Below the pieces are notes generated by a model. That model was not told where the DNA came from. It searched no databases and worked only from the letters and a program-made list of their open reading frames with translations. Position numbers and translations under genes: made by a program. Positions 40,995 to 52,445 of a stretch of DNA of 64,000 nt are shown piece after piece; the first letter of the stretch is position 1, and each line of letters starts with the position of its first letter. The DNA is from Batillaria attramentaria (taxonomy: Eukaryota > Mollusca > Gastropoda > Batillariidae): the NCBI GenBank assembly GCA_018292915.2, contig JACVVK020000323.1, positions 573,501-637,500 on the forward strand, in the 5' to 3' direction.

Positions 40995-43900
40995 ATGCTG
41001 CTGTACCTTTGTGTCACGGTATTTCTGCTTTCCGACAGTGGTAAGTATACACCGTAAAAGCAGTTTCTGGTGAGTCAAAGACTTGCAGCGTGTATACAAT
41101 AGTCTGTATTTTCATACAGCGTTTTTTTTTTTTTTTTTTTTTCTGCTTCCCCAACTCTTTGCCAGTTCCAGTGGTGTTCCTCCCAGGTAATGGGTGGAAT
41201 CCACGGAGGGCTCGGTAGCTGGGGCAATTTGTATTATGCATGATGATGGAGATGAGGATGATGGTAAGATGATGCTATGGAGGTCCGTGTGGTTTGGGAC
41301 TGCGGGACAGGGCCGCATTCCACGCTTTCTGTCATAAATATCCCGGCATTAACCAGGCCCGGGAACTACGGCACCTGCAGTGCCGGCCATGTAATCATCC
41401 ACATCATAAGACGTGTCATACCAAGGGAAGCACCTCCAAAGTCGCACCCTTGAAGTGGGTGAAGCTCGGCTGTGTGGCAACAGCCTCCCCATTGGGCCCA
41501 TGGCACACCCGCTCTGGGTAGGAGCCGACCTAGGTAGGAAAAATCCCGCTTGCCTCGACTGGGATTCGAACCCGGGTCTCCCGGTCCATGGTCCGAAGTG
41601 CTAACCACTACACTACGGGGGCCGGTCATACATCGTGTTTTAATGATAATCGTTGTCGTGTTTGTACAGCTGAATCCTACTTTGTCCAAATGTTGGGTGA
41701 CATGTCCTGGAACGAGGGGAGACGACTGTGCGAGGACAACGGCATGACACTTCCGGTCCTGCCCACTCAAGCTGACTTTGCCAACTTTGTTAACGTCAGA
41801 AATGCCATCGGGGAATCGTGAGTATACATTGTGGTGACTCTGGGCGATTTTAATGTTGTTCTGCGTACTTAGTGGCGTACCACGTAGTGAGCAGACGACG
41901 TTATTTGGTTGCGGACTGAAGACAAGCTAGACAGCGTGATTGGTGGCTATTTTAATTGACTTTGTCTACTTAGACACCTGGACAGTGACAACGTCTGTAA
42001 TGCTGGCACAGAAGCGAGCACACTGAGCACTCCAGTAATGCAACAACAACAACAGTCGTAGAATTTGAATGTTCGACCGCTCGCGCGACACGTAACATTG
42101 TTTCGCATTAATAGTTGTACTTATCATCAAGATAGTGTACGTGGTACCCAGCTGGAACATCACCTCTTTCGGCAAACAGACTTAAAGCTTCGTAAGCGCC
42201 CCCCCCCCCCCCCCCCCCCCCCTCGCCCTCCCCCTTCAACGTGCATACAGTTATTGTTAAACAACAGGAGCTATTTTCTGTTTCAGTCATGGTTTGGCCC
42301 CCGAACAGCTTTCAGTGTGGCTGGGACTTACCCACGACGGGTCCAACATGTCCTCCCCCGATCATTTCACCTGGTTAGACGACAGCAACGCCACCTACCT
42401 CGTGGCCGGCGACCTCGACCTACAGGGACTCGACGGATCAAGAGCCTGTGTCCGGCTGCACTCGGTGACGATGCGTGCAACCAAGTGTACGTGGAGAAGA
42501 GGAGTTATCTGTCAGAGTGAGTGAGGCTGGGATGGGTTGGCAAAGGAGGTTGGCGATAGGAGAAGAGGTTTTCGTAGTTGCTGTCCTTGCTGTTTGGTTT
42601 GTTGCATACAAGCTTTGCATGCACATTTGTTTCTTCTTTTTCTTTGGGTGGGGAAGGGTGGAGGGATGGTAATAATTCTTTCTATTTTATTTTTTTACGA
42701 CTTCCTTATATGGGAAATTTCGGTTGCTTTCCCTTAGAGGGAAGCGCGTCGTCGCGGCGCAGCACCACCCACCTAATCTTAAGTTTGTTGGGAGAGTAAA
42801 GACCGGAGAGAAACCCCCAGTGAATGGCCCGGACGCCCGGAAAAATCGATACGACATTTACCACAGTTCCTCCAGTTCCTCCAGGCATAACAGCTATGAT
42901 TCACCGTGACATGGGGATATGTGTGAATAGAGGACATAACCAGGGCCCGCATGTAAAAGTCGGTGTTAGGGAGTTTAGCCCCGGATTAGAATCAAACCTG
43001 GAACTAAACTAGCTCTAGGGTTAAATTATCTGGGTTTTTTTTTTTTCCTTTTTTTTTTCTTTTTTTTTAAATCAGGAAGCGGGTTCATTCCAGCAAGGTG
43101 CCTATGCCGTTACAGAAGGATTTTCGTCTTTCTTTCTTCGTTTCCTTTTTTATTTAATGTTGTTTTGGGTTTTCTTCTGTCCTAGTCTGGGTTAGGCCCG
43201 TAGCCCTGGGTTAAATTAACCTCGAGTTCTACATACGGGCCCTGCTGTGTCCACAGTGGATTCCAGGGGGCGATGGGGGTGAGAGTTGGGGATGGAGGGA
43301 TGGGGATGGAGGGATGGAGGGATGTAAATTCCTTCTGCGCCACACAAAATTGATTCCAAGTCAGAGCGCGAAAGAAATCAAACTGTCGCCTTGTTGGCTA
43401 CCAGTATGTAGTGGACCCAGCAACTACAACGCTAATCTCATTGGCAGACACAGCGGACAATAACTAAGGGTCTGTATAGTATAGGTACACGTGTTCACCT
43501 TTCTGTTATTCCTTTTTTGTTTTTAATGTTCAGGTCTGACAGAAAGCGTTGACGGAGCAGGAATGACATTCTATACGAAAGGAACTACAAACCTTGGTAA
43601 GCTGTTGACCGATATAATTATCTTTTTAAAGCGCTTACAACTGTTATTTATTGACAGGTAACAGCGCTAGATTATTATTATTATTATTATTATTAAAGTC
43701 ATTAAATGACGCGCACGACGGACCAGTGTTTTCTGTAGACGACTCAAAAAACACCCTACATGGTCCAACCCTTGTCGTGGGGTAGTGGCTTGTGTACCTC
43801 AATGACCCAGAGAACTATGCCAGCAGGAGCACATGCTCCTGGCAGGGTCACCCAAGCTGGACAGGTCGAAGGGTAGAGGTCAGACGAATGTGGACCACCT

Positions 43901-46900
43901 CTCCAAGAGGCTAAACGGGTTTGCGTAGGGTTAACAGCCCTACCTGTAAAAAACACTAAGTTACTGAAGCATCGACAGCAACAAACCGAGACATTCACCT
44001 GGGCGAGGAAGGGTCTCCATCCCGGAGACCTATGACGCATTGCAGTGAAAGCCGAAAGGAAGCTGCAAGGCCGACCCCCCTTCTAACACCCAGGACAACA
44101 ACGAGAGTAGCCACATGGAACATCAGGACAATGTATGAAGTAGGAAGGACCATACAAGTAGCAAGAGAGATGAAGAACTACAAGATAGGAGTACTGGGAC
44201 TGAGTGAGACAAGGTGGCTACAGACAGGACAGCTGAGATTTTCATCGGGAGAGCAATTGCTGTACTCTGGACACACAGAGGATGGAGCCCCCCCACACTG
44301 AGGGCGTGGCCCTGATGCTGGCACCGGAGGCACAGCGGGCACTCATCGGCTGGGAACCTGTCAACTCCCGCATCATCACAGCCAAATTCATCACCAAGAA
44401 AAAAGACATCAAGCTGAACATCATCCAGTGCTACGCTCCCACCAATGATGCGGAAGAGGAGAAAAAAGATGACTTCTACCAACAACTGCAGACAGTGATA
44501 GATAGAGGAGGAGCCAAGGACATGACCATACTGATGGGAGACTTCAACGCCAAGATTGGATCAGACAACACAGGCTATGAGGACACCATGGGAACACACG
44601 GACTGGGACAGATGAACGAAAATGGCGAGCGCTTTGCAGACTTTTGTGCCCTGAACCAGCTAGTGATAGGAGGCAGCATCTTCCCACACAAGCGCATCCA
44701 CAAGGCCACATGGAGATCGCCGGACCATGTCACGGAGAACCAGATTGATCACATCTGCATCAGCCGGAAGTTCAGGAGATCGTGGCGGGATGTGCGCGTG
44801 ATGAGGGGGGCCGATGTATCATCAGACCACCACCTTCTTGCAACAACATTGAGACTTCGGCTTAAGAGGCACACCAACGCCAACAGCACACGGACCAGGT
44901 ACAACGTTGGACTTCTCAGGAACACAGAGACACAAGCAGCATTCCGGATCAGCCTTTCCAACAGGTTCCAGCCACTGCAAGACCTGATAGAAGACAGTGA
45001 AATGGACATCGAGACACAGTGGGAACACAGCAAGAAACTCTGGCACGACACATGCGAAGAGGTCCTTGGCAAGAGAAAGACCCAACATAAGGAATGGATC
45101 TCTGCTGATACCATCCAGAAGCTGGAAGTTAGGAAAGAGAAGAAAACTGCACTGAACACGAGCCGAACAAGAAGAGCTAAGGCAAAGGCACAAGAGGAAT
45201 ACACAGCAGCTGACAGAGAAGTGAAGAGGAGCACCAGGAAGGACAAGAGGGACTACATCGACAACCTGGCCAGTCAAGCAGAGGAAGCAGCCCGACAAGG
45301 GAATCTAAAAGACCTGTACCAGGTGACCAAGAAGCTCGCGGGCAAATTTCAGCAGACAGACAAACCAGTGAAGGACAAGAACGGGCACCCACTGACAACA
45401 ACTGAGGAACAGCTGAAGCGATGGGCAGAACACTTCAGGGAGCTGTTAAATCGCCCCATCCCTGAAACACCACCAGACATCCCACCAGCTGAGACAGAAC
45501 TACCCATCAACTGCGACAAGCCCTCTAAGGCGGAGATCAGGAAAGCCATCATGACACTGAGAAATGGGAAAGCTGCAGGGCCGGACGAGATACCAGCAGA
45601 AGCCATTAAAGCAGACACAGAGACAGCCGTCAACATGCTGCACAGCCTGTTCAGCAAGATCTGGGAGAAGGAAGAGGTGCCAGCCCAGTGGAAAGAAGGG
45701 ATCGTCATCAAGCTGCCAAAGAAAGGGGACCTCAGGGACTGCAGCAACTACCGAGGGATCATGCTCCTGTCAGTGCCAGGCAAGGTTCTCAACAGAATTC
45801 TACTGGAGAGGATGAGAGAGGCAGTCGACCCCATGCTCCGAGACCAGCAGGCAGGCTTTCGCAGGAACAGGTCCTGCGCTGACCAGATTGCCAGCCTACG
45901 CATCATTGTGGAGCAGTCACTGGAGTGGAACTCCCCCCTCTACATCAACTTCATAGACTATGAGAAGGCCTTCGACAGTGTAGACAGAGAGGCGCTATGG
46001 AAGCTGCTAAGGCACTATGGAGTTCCCGGGAAGATCATCTCCCTGATCCAGTGCACCTACCAAGACATGAGCTGCAGGATTGCCCATGCCGGCCAGTTGT
46101 CAGAAAGCTTCGAGGTGAAGACCGGAGTCCGCCAGGGATGCCTGTTGTCCCCGTTTCTCTTCCTCCTGGTCATCGACTGGATCATGAAGACCACTACAGC
46201 AGGCAGGAAAAACGGGATACAGTGGACGCTCTGGACGCAGCTGGATGACCTCGACTTCGCGGACGACCTGGCGCTCCTGTCTCACAGCCACAGCCAGATG
46301 CAGGACAAGACTACGTGCCTGGAAGCCACATCAGCCGGAACAGGGCTCAAGATCAACAGGAAGAAAACCGAGCTGATGAAGATCAACACCACTGCCAACA
46401 CACCAGTCACAGTCGGTGGAGAGCCCATCAGGGAGGTGGAGTCTTTTGTCTACCTGGGGAGTGTGGTTGATGGACAGGGAGGCACAGACCGAGACGTCAC
46501 AGCCAGAATCGGCAAGGCAAGGGCAGCAATGGTCATGCTGAAGAACGTCTGGGCATCCAAAGTTGTCAGCATAAGAACCAAACTTCGCATCTTCAACTCC
46601 AACGTGAAGTCAGTTCTGCTGTACGGATGCGAAACATGGAGGACAACGAAGACGATGCAGCAGAAGATCCAGACATTTCTCAACACCTGTCTGAGGCGCA
46701 TCTTCAACATCCGATGGCCAGAGAAGATCCGGAATGAAGAGCTGTGGGAGCGAGCGGGGCAGGAACCAGCGGCCAAGCAGATCCTGCGGAGGAAGTGGGG
46801 CTGGATTGGACACACCCTCAGGAAGCCAGCATCCAGCACCACACGCCAAGCCCTGACATGGAACCCGCAGGGGAAAAGGAAGAGAGGCCGGCCTCGCAAC

Positions 46901-48314
46901 AGCTGGAGGCGGGACACTGAGGCAGAGCTATGTAAGCAGGGTACCAACTGGACTGGAGTGGCAAGACTAGCCCAGAACAGAGTGCGATGGCGAAGGGTTG
47001 TCGATGGCCTATGCTCCACGTGGAGCCAAGGGCCTAAGTAAGTAACTCAAAAAACAAAAACAAACAAACAAACAAACAAAATACCAGTAAGACACGTGAC
47101 CATTGGTGGAGGAGAGTGGGGGTGGGGAGGGCGGGTGGGTGGCAAATAGAGCTACTGGTGTCACTGAAAGTGCAGAAAATAAGCTCTCTTTTGGTAAATA
47201 ATTGAGATGGGAACCTCCCAAAAGGGAAACAAAGGGTAATTTAAGGCAAATAGAGCTACTGGTGTCACTGAAAGTGCAGAAAATAAGCTCTCTTTTGGTA
47301 AATAATTGAGATGGGAACCTCCCAAAAGGGAAACAAAGGGTAATTTAAGGCAAATAGAGCTACTGGTGTCACTGAAAGTGCAGAAAATAAGCTCTCTTTT
47401 GGTAAATAATTGAGATGGGAACCTCCCAAAAGGGAAACAAAGGGTAATTTGAGGCAAATAGAGCTACTGGTGTCACTGAAAGTGCAGAAAATAAGCTCTC
47501 TTTTGGTAAATAATTGAGATGGGAACCTCCCAAAAGGGAAACAAAGGGTAATTTGAGGCAAATAGAGCTACTGGTGTCACTGAAAGTGCAGAAAATAAGC
47601 TCTCTTTTGGTAAAAACCAATGTCATTTCTGTAGCATGGTGTGGACCTGAGATATGTTTGTTGAAAACTTGCTGTTGAAAAGCGGCCATTTTGTGAGAGT
47701 GGCCGGTAAAGTTTGACATGGGTATCTTACCGGTACAGTCTGCTTGTATCATAAGTATGCTCATATTTCACGTGCATTCAGCCTTGAAACTTTTCCAGAA
47801 GTTGTATTAGTGGTTTAAGGACTCCAAAATGAACAAAATTTCAGTCACAAACACTTACCTCCCCCCCTCCCCCTTTTTAATTTTTTTTCTCTCAGTAGCG
47901 GCTTGGCGATTTTGTTCAACTTTTGTGAGTCCCATCACAAATTTTTCAATAGATTTTTTTAAATTCTACTGTGCTAAACCGGTCAAATATCAGTGTTGTC
48001 TGTGTGTGTGGCTGTCTGCTTGTCTGTTTTGCGTGTTTGTGCGTCTGTGTGTCTGCCTGTCGACATTCCCTCATGTAACAGTTGCTTTTTTGTGTGTTTG
48101 TATGACGTTGTGATTATTTCCCTTTTCAGGAAAAAGTTACGCTACTCGTTTTGCTCTGACCACGGACCAGTCTTTGTTATCTCCCTTTATGGGCATGCGC
48201 AATGCGGGTATCAATGGGACGGACACGGTTGACTGCTTCGTAAGATGTGTACAGACGCCATCTTGCACATATGTGGGTGTTTTGACCGACAAAACGTGTT
48301 ACACACAGGTGTAA
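40995..48314 (+). CDS. Secreted C-type lectin with PAN/apple-like module, five exons
   Basis: Exons 40995-41040, 41670-41817, 42287-42516, 43534-43596 and 48130-48314; phases agree and the sum is 224 codons. Exon 1 encodes a signal peptide (MLLYLCVTVFLLSDS). Exons 2-3 form a C-type lectin-like domain: MSWNEGRRLCEDNG, then SVWLGLTHDG, FTWLDDSNATY, ACVRLHS and KCTWRRGVICQ. The WND- and EPN-type calcium/sugar residues are not evident. Exon 5 holds a Cys module (DCFVRCVQTPSCTYVGVL, then DKTCYTQ) like the PAN/apple modules paired with lectins in molluscs. The likely role is an extracellular glycan- or protein-binding lectin. The frame ends at TAA 48312-48314, but CAGGT followed by GTAAGA is also a fair donor, so the gene could continue. 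Confidence 0.85.
41150..41628 (-). mobile_element. tRNA-derived SINE, family D
   Basis: Minus-strand head GCCCCCGTAGTGTAGTGGTT with B box CCGGGTTCGAATCCCAGTCG, then CGGGATTTTTCCTACCTAGG. The head is clear (41565-41628); the long body to about 41150 is inferred from continuity only. It lies in lectin intron 1. A head fragment also occurs near 54218-54230. Confidence 0.65.
41965..42150. repeat. Dispersed repeat R2, copy 2
   Basis: Matches 27850-28055 in the same orientation, with an AAC expansion (42041-42056) specific to this copy. A C-run of about 24 (42199-42222) follows. Located in lectin intron 2. Confidence 0.75.
42943..43243. mobile_element. MITE-like palindromic element, copy 2
   Basis: Starts GGGCCCGCATGTAAAAGTCG and ends TCTACATACGGGCCC. 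Shares the internal landmarks of copy 1 at 28930-29262. Located in lectin intron 3. Confidence 0.8.
43600..43697 (+). repeat. Short palindromic repeat with ATT tail
   Basis: TTTTTAAAGCGCTTACAACTG and GGTAACAGCGCTAG flank a core of about 20 bp, followed by about nine ATT units. It begins four bases after the donor of the 43534-43596 lectin exon. Confidence 0.55.
44032..47041 (+). CDS. RTE endonuclease-reverse transcriptase, one frameshift
   Basis: The N-terminal frame (44032-44301) has the endonuclease start TWNIRTMYEVGRTIQVARE and SETRWLQTGQLRF. After a C-run the frame 44282-47041 (919 codons) carries on: GDFNAKIG near 44538, a QIDHICISRKF block and SSDHHLL near 44818. Next come a linker and the reverse transcriptase: GKAAGPDEIPAE, FIDYEKAFDSVD, GVRQGCLLSPFLF, LDFADDLALL (catalytic FADD near 46255) and KINRKKTELM. 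The C-terminus has LLYGCETW, WGWIGHTLRK and a basic RGRPRNSWRRD segment. The combined length is about 1003 residues. It resembles proteins often labelled craniofacial development protein 2-like in invertebrate genomes. Apart from the single shift it appears intact. Confidence 0.92.
44288..44294 (+). other. C-homopolymer frameshift in the RTE ORF
   Basis: Seven C where six would give GAPHTEG in frame. This one base separates the endonuclease start from the rest of the protein. Confidence 0.85.
47142..47612. repeat. 104-bp tandem repeat, about 4.5 units
   Basis: Near-identical units starting GCAAATAGAGCTACTGGTGT and including AAGTGCAGAAAATAAGCTCT and CCCAAAAGGGAAACAAAGGG. It begins 60 bp after the RTE tail, in the same lectin intron. 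The minus strand is open across the array in overlapping frames, an effect of the unit length (104 is not a multiple of 3) and lack of stops. Confidence 0.97.
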
Positions 48315-48400
48315 GAAAATTATGAATTTTAATTCATTAGGTTTCTATTTGGATTTGTATTTTTGTGTATCTTGGATTTATTTGGAATGAGATTGTGCTA

Positions 48401-48401
<1 letters not shown>

Positions 48402-48445
<44 letters not shown>

Positions 48446-48448
48446 GTA

Positions 48449-48503
<55 letters not shown>

Positions 48504-48511
48504 CACACACT
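48402..48511. repeat. (CT)n and (CA)n microsatellites
   Basis: CT at 48402-48445 and CA at 48449-48511, about 90 bp past the lectin stop. A further CT run is at 48783-48825. G-runs lie at 49016-49042. No other gene was seen to 49490. Confidence 0.95.
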
Positions 48512-48781
48512 TGAATCACGAGCAATAGCATAAGACCAACTATCTGTCCTTCTTTCTACCCTTCATGTGAAGTACGATAGCCGGCTACAGAAATAACATG
48601 TGAATCCTCACAACTTTCGTTTGATGTAGTGTGTTCTCTCGTGTGTGTTGTTGGTAACGTCTTGTAGGTAGAAACAGTGAAATAAACAGCACCTGTTTTT
48701 ACTGCGTCGTTTGTCAGTGTAAGCGTGGATTTGGGAGGACATTCAAACGACGTTGAGTATGACGTCATTATAATAGTGGTC

Positions 48782-48830
<49 letters not shown>

Positions 48831-49490
48831 AAAGTCGATGAAATTGTGCGTGCTGAAACTGATTTTTATTTCCCAAAATACACACATAGCCCAGTTAACA
48901 AAAGCGTCCACTTCGCCTTTAACGAGTAAACTAGCCTACGGTCTGCATGACTGGCGCTCGCAGGACTTACAAAAGAAACAAAAAATGAGAGCGAGCGGAG
49001 GGTCGACGGAAGAAGGGGGGGGGGGTGGGCTGGGGGGGGGGGCAAAACCGAGATAGTCAAATAGGCCCGCTGCTGAAGTATCAAAGAGTATGCCAAAGAT
49101 CAAGAGTCAAACTGTTGAAAACCCCTGGCAAGTTTGTTCATTTATTTACCTGAAATTGGAACGTCTTAACGATGCGTCATGAGTCAATTTCAATGAACCT
49201 TATGCCCTAGGAATGGTTATCCCGCTAGCCTTCAGAATAAAGCCATACTTTTAGCTGGACAGAAGTAACAGACTTGGATGAAATCGCTCAAAACACACTA
49301 GAACACATACGGAATCTATATGTCTATTTCAGATCGGACCTTGACTGGATTATGTGCCACAGTCACCATTAATTTTTAGTTTTTCTTTACACACAATCAT
49401 AACCCGCAGAACGTCTACAAAGTCCATAATGTTTTACATAATACGTAATACATAAAACACTTCAAGTTCTAGTCCAGCACGAGTCACAGC

Positions 49491-50728
49491 CTAGTCCGTG
49501 CAGCAGCACACGTATGTCCGAGTGTATGGATCAAAGCAGAAATCATTACAGCAACTACGGAAAACATTTCGTGTTGGGTTGCTGAACTGAGAGCTGCTCC
49601 CAAAGCCATCATCTGAAACAGACAGAAGGCAGTAGAGATAGTTTAGGTTATTTACCAATGTCGGTGAGTGTGAGATGTAGGTGAGTAAGCTTTGGTGAGT
49701 GAGTGAGCGAGCGAGTGAACGAATGAACGAGCGATTGAGTGAGTGAGTGAATGAGTGAGTGAGTGAGTTCGAGTGACCGAGTGATACGTACGTTTCTTGG
49801 TACAAAGTGTGAAAACTGTACGTAAGGATCCAATTTTTGCACTACTTTGGGATCTCCTTCGTGTACTGGAAAAAGGGCGTTAACCCCCAACAAAGCAACC
49901 AGACAACTGTGCCTAGTGAGTATACACCTACCCCAGTCGTTGGACTGCGAGAAGCCAGGGAAACCAAAGAACGATCCTCCGCCTCCTCGTCCAAACGATG
50001 ACAACCCCCCTCCTCCCAGCAGCGAACCCCTTCCTTCGAACAGGGAACCTCCCAACATTGACCCCACTCCTCCATACCAGTCACCGGCCTCAAAATCGTC
50101 CTGCGTCTGAAAAACAAAAACAAAAAAACACGATCAAAGATGAAGTGCTCAAACTGAGTGCGCAAAGGGACATCATGATTTAACAAAGAAACAAAAATAG
50201 CTACAAGTTTGGTTAACCATGATATCCCTTTGTTATATTTGAACTTAAATATCCATTTCGAACTTTGTTCGTTTGTGGGTTTTGATGTTTTGTTTGTTTG
50301 TTTGTTTGTTTGCTTTTGGGTTTTTTTTTGGGTACCTATTCACACTGAAAGACACTGAAAAACAAACAAACAAACAAACAAACCCTGAATACGTATTGTT
50401 GTAAGCAGTGACGCTCAGTCCCGACATACGTTGAAAAAGTAATGGCCTAGGGCGTACGAATTTGTAAACTGATATAGATATGTAACAACTTACAATCTCA
50501 CAATGATAAGAAATATCCAAATCTTACAATCCGATTAAATTATTACAATAATAATCTGATAATTTCCTGACTGCGTGAGGCTGATTGCAAGCCCAGGATT
50601 TTGGTGGTTGTGTTTTGTATGTTTGTTTGTTTGTTTGTTTGTTTGTTTAATTTTTTACGCCTTCACCACAGTTCACTAGTACTGACCTTGACAAGAGCGA
50701 CAAACATCAGAAAGATGAAACCCCGCAT
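49491..50728 (-). CDS. Small secreted Gly-rich protein with a Cys-rich C-terminus, three exons
   Basis: Exons in transcript order: 50728-50687, 50106-49932, 49612-49491; phases 0 and 1 agree at the junctions, total 112 residues. Exon 1 is a start plus hydrophobic signal (MRGFIFLMFVALV). Exon 2 is acidic (TQDDFEAGDWYGG) then glycine-rich with GSLLGGGGLSSFGRGGGG and FFGFPGFSQSNDW. Exon 3 ends in a compact Cys cluster: a CC pair, a single C, then CCC within the last 20 residues. The layout suggests an extracellular structural, mucus, shell-matrix or defence-type peptide. It belongs to no family I recognise and no function is assigned. A candidate poly(A) signal lies at 49141-49146 (TTTATT on plus). 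Confidence 0.78.
49680..49782. repeat. (GAGT)n-type degenerate repeat
   Basis: GAGTGAGTGAGCGAGCGAGT units with ACGA variants in intron 2 of the secreted-peptide gene. A SINE family-A tail fragment (GGAAAAAGGGCGTTAACCCC) lies at 49866-49886. Confidence 0.9.
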
Positions 50729-50876
50729 GGTGAATGCTGACGGAGACATACTTGACTCTGACTCTGCCAGCAAAGTGAAATGTGAAACTAATGATTACCT
50801 TCACCTACAGATTATCAGGATGTTAAAGGTCTGCAATGTCAACAAAAAGCCACAAACAGTGTGCGTGCGTGCGTGC

Positions 50877-50947
<71 letters not shown>

Positions 50948-50950
50948 TTT
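50877..50950. repeat. (GT)n microsatellite
   Basis: GCGT then about 31 GT units, 150 bp upstream of the secreted-peptide start codon. The next 1.1 kb (50951-52090) is unassigned, AT-rich around 51600-51740. Confidence 0.96.
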
Positions 50951-52090
50951 GTTTTAAACTGCGACTCCTGCGACTGTGCCTAATGCTGGCAGATCTGTCA
51001 CAGTTGCAGAGATTTCAGCGCTTCGGAGACCATTATAAAACCAGAGAGTGAGTTTGCAGTGACATCATCGTGCTTTTAGCCAGTAAGCGAGCCACATCTC
51101 TACAGCGTCTAGCGGGTGTTGTGTGCTGCACGAGAAGACTAGTCACTGCGTCATTCTCGTTCAACGTCAAAAAGCAAACTGAGCTGTGAAATCAGGCTCC
51201 CCTCAGCTTGTATAGGGGTTTCAGGGACGCTGAAAACTCTGTAACTGTGACGTAGTTTGACCGTGCACGGTGGGATAGGTTTTGTGGCTTTTTGTTGCGA
51301 TTGCAGACCTTTAAGCAAGTCTGATCAAGACGGAAAGATTCACCCCAAAGTTACTTTTCTAGTCAGTAGAAGAATCACCCAAAAGATACTTTTCGATTCA
51401 GAAGAACTTTCAGCAGCTTAGTCAAACTAACTAACGCGACATGGCGCATCAAAATCTCATCCATGTTATTCCTCTTTACAAAAAAAAAAGAAAAAGCAAG
51501 AACATGGCTTCTTAAACTTCACTACAGAATATTGGGATGCTTTTCGTCACTTTAGGGACTAATATTAAACAATTTTGAATTCTAATGTTTTACAATTCAA
51601 AACTTAAAAGGTTTAAAATTGATCAGCCCAATAATAAAAATAATAAATAAATAAAGAAAAAATACAAAAATAATACATAATGAATACAAACATAAATACA
51701 AAATTAATATAAAAATAAATAAAAAAATAAATACATACTTTTTTAAAGTCATTTTACTTACCGACTGTCAAGCCTCCTGACCGGTTAGAAAGAAAGGGAG
51801 ACAACCTCACAGTTACTTGATCGGAATCCGCGATGCTGAGAAAGGGAGGCGACTACTTATAGGTTGTGACCCGGACATAACACAAGGGCGGTATATAGCT
51901 GGGGATGACACAACGGGAACTGAGAATGGTGAAAGTCTACACCTATTGACAGTAACGGCGGTGACAGCTGATTTTCGCTGAGTTCCCTGTCGACCGGTGA
52001 AGAAATGGATCTTTACTTTCAGTTGACAGTTCCTTTCATGTTTTTGCGCAGTACCCTCGTAATGTATTCGGGGGGTTGTGGTGCCCGTAT

Positions 52091-52091
<1 letters not shown>

Positions 52092-52128
<37 letters not shown>

Positions 52129-52224
52129 TTGTAGTATTAGCAACGGCAAGTTTGCAAACGAATTTTTCGTGTCTAAAGTAGTACCTTGGAGAAATAAAAG
52201 TATCATCATCATCATCATTATCTC

Positions 52225-52260
<36 letters not shown>

Positions 52261-52336
52261 AGTCTCTCTTCACGATGTGTGTGTGTGTGTGTGTGTGTGA
52301 AATAAAAGTATCATCATCATCATCATTATCTCTCTC

Positions 52337-52372
<36 letters not shown>

Positions 52373-52386
52373 AGTCTCTCTTCACG

Positions 52387-52426
<40 letters not shown>

Positions 52427-52445
52427 GTGTGTGTGTGTGTGTGTG
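52092..52445. repeat. CT/GT compound repeats with a 112-bp duplication
   Basis: The segment AATAAAAGTATCATCATCATC plus a CT run and TTCACGATGTGTG occurs at 52194 and again at 52306, a direct duplication of about 112 bp. A sequence like GTAGTATTAGCAACGGCAAG upstream recurs at 53763-53795, so part of this is a dispersed repeat 3' end. Confidence 0.9.

Larger units (their letters stand above)
43722..47080 (+). mobile_element. RTE-type non-LTR retrotransposon, near full length
   Basis: About 3.35 kb: a 5' leader of about 310 bp, one long coding region and an A-rich CAAACAAACAAAC tail. Size, single ORF and short tail fit the RTE group. Both predicted enzyme domains are present. It is inserted sense in lectin intron 4. 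Target-site duplications were not identified, so the ends are approximate. Confidence 0.88.

Noticed and set aside
44749..45747. Minus-strand frames of 130-165 codons opposite the RTE
   Set aside because: They are shadows of the 919-codon plus-strand reverse transcriptase frame.
47161..47764. Overlapping minus-strand frames of 98-131 codons
   Set aside because: They are the 104-bp tandem repeat translated in shifted frames; identical peptides recur at 104-bp steps.
49847..50110. Plus-strand proline-rich frame
   Set aside because: It is antisense to the glycine-rich exon of the secreted-peptide gene, whose splice sites and signal peptide favour the minus strand.
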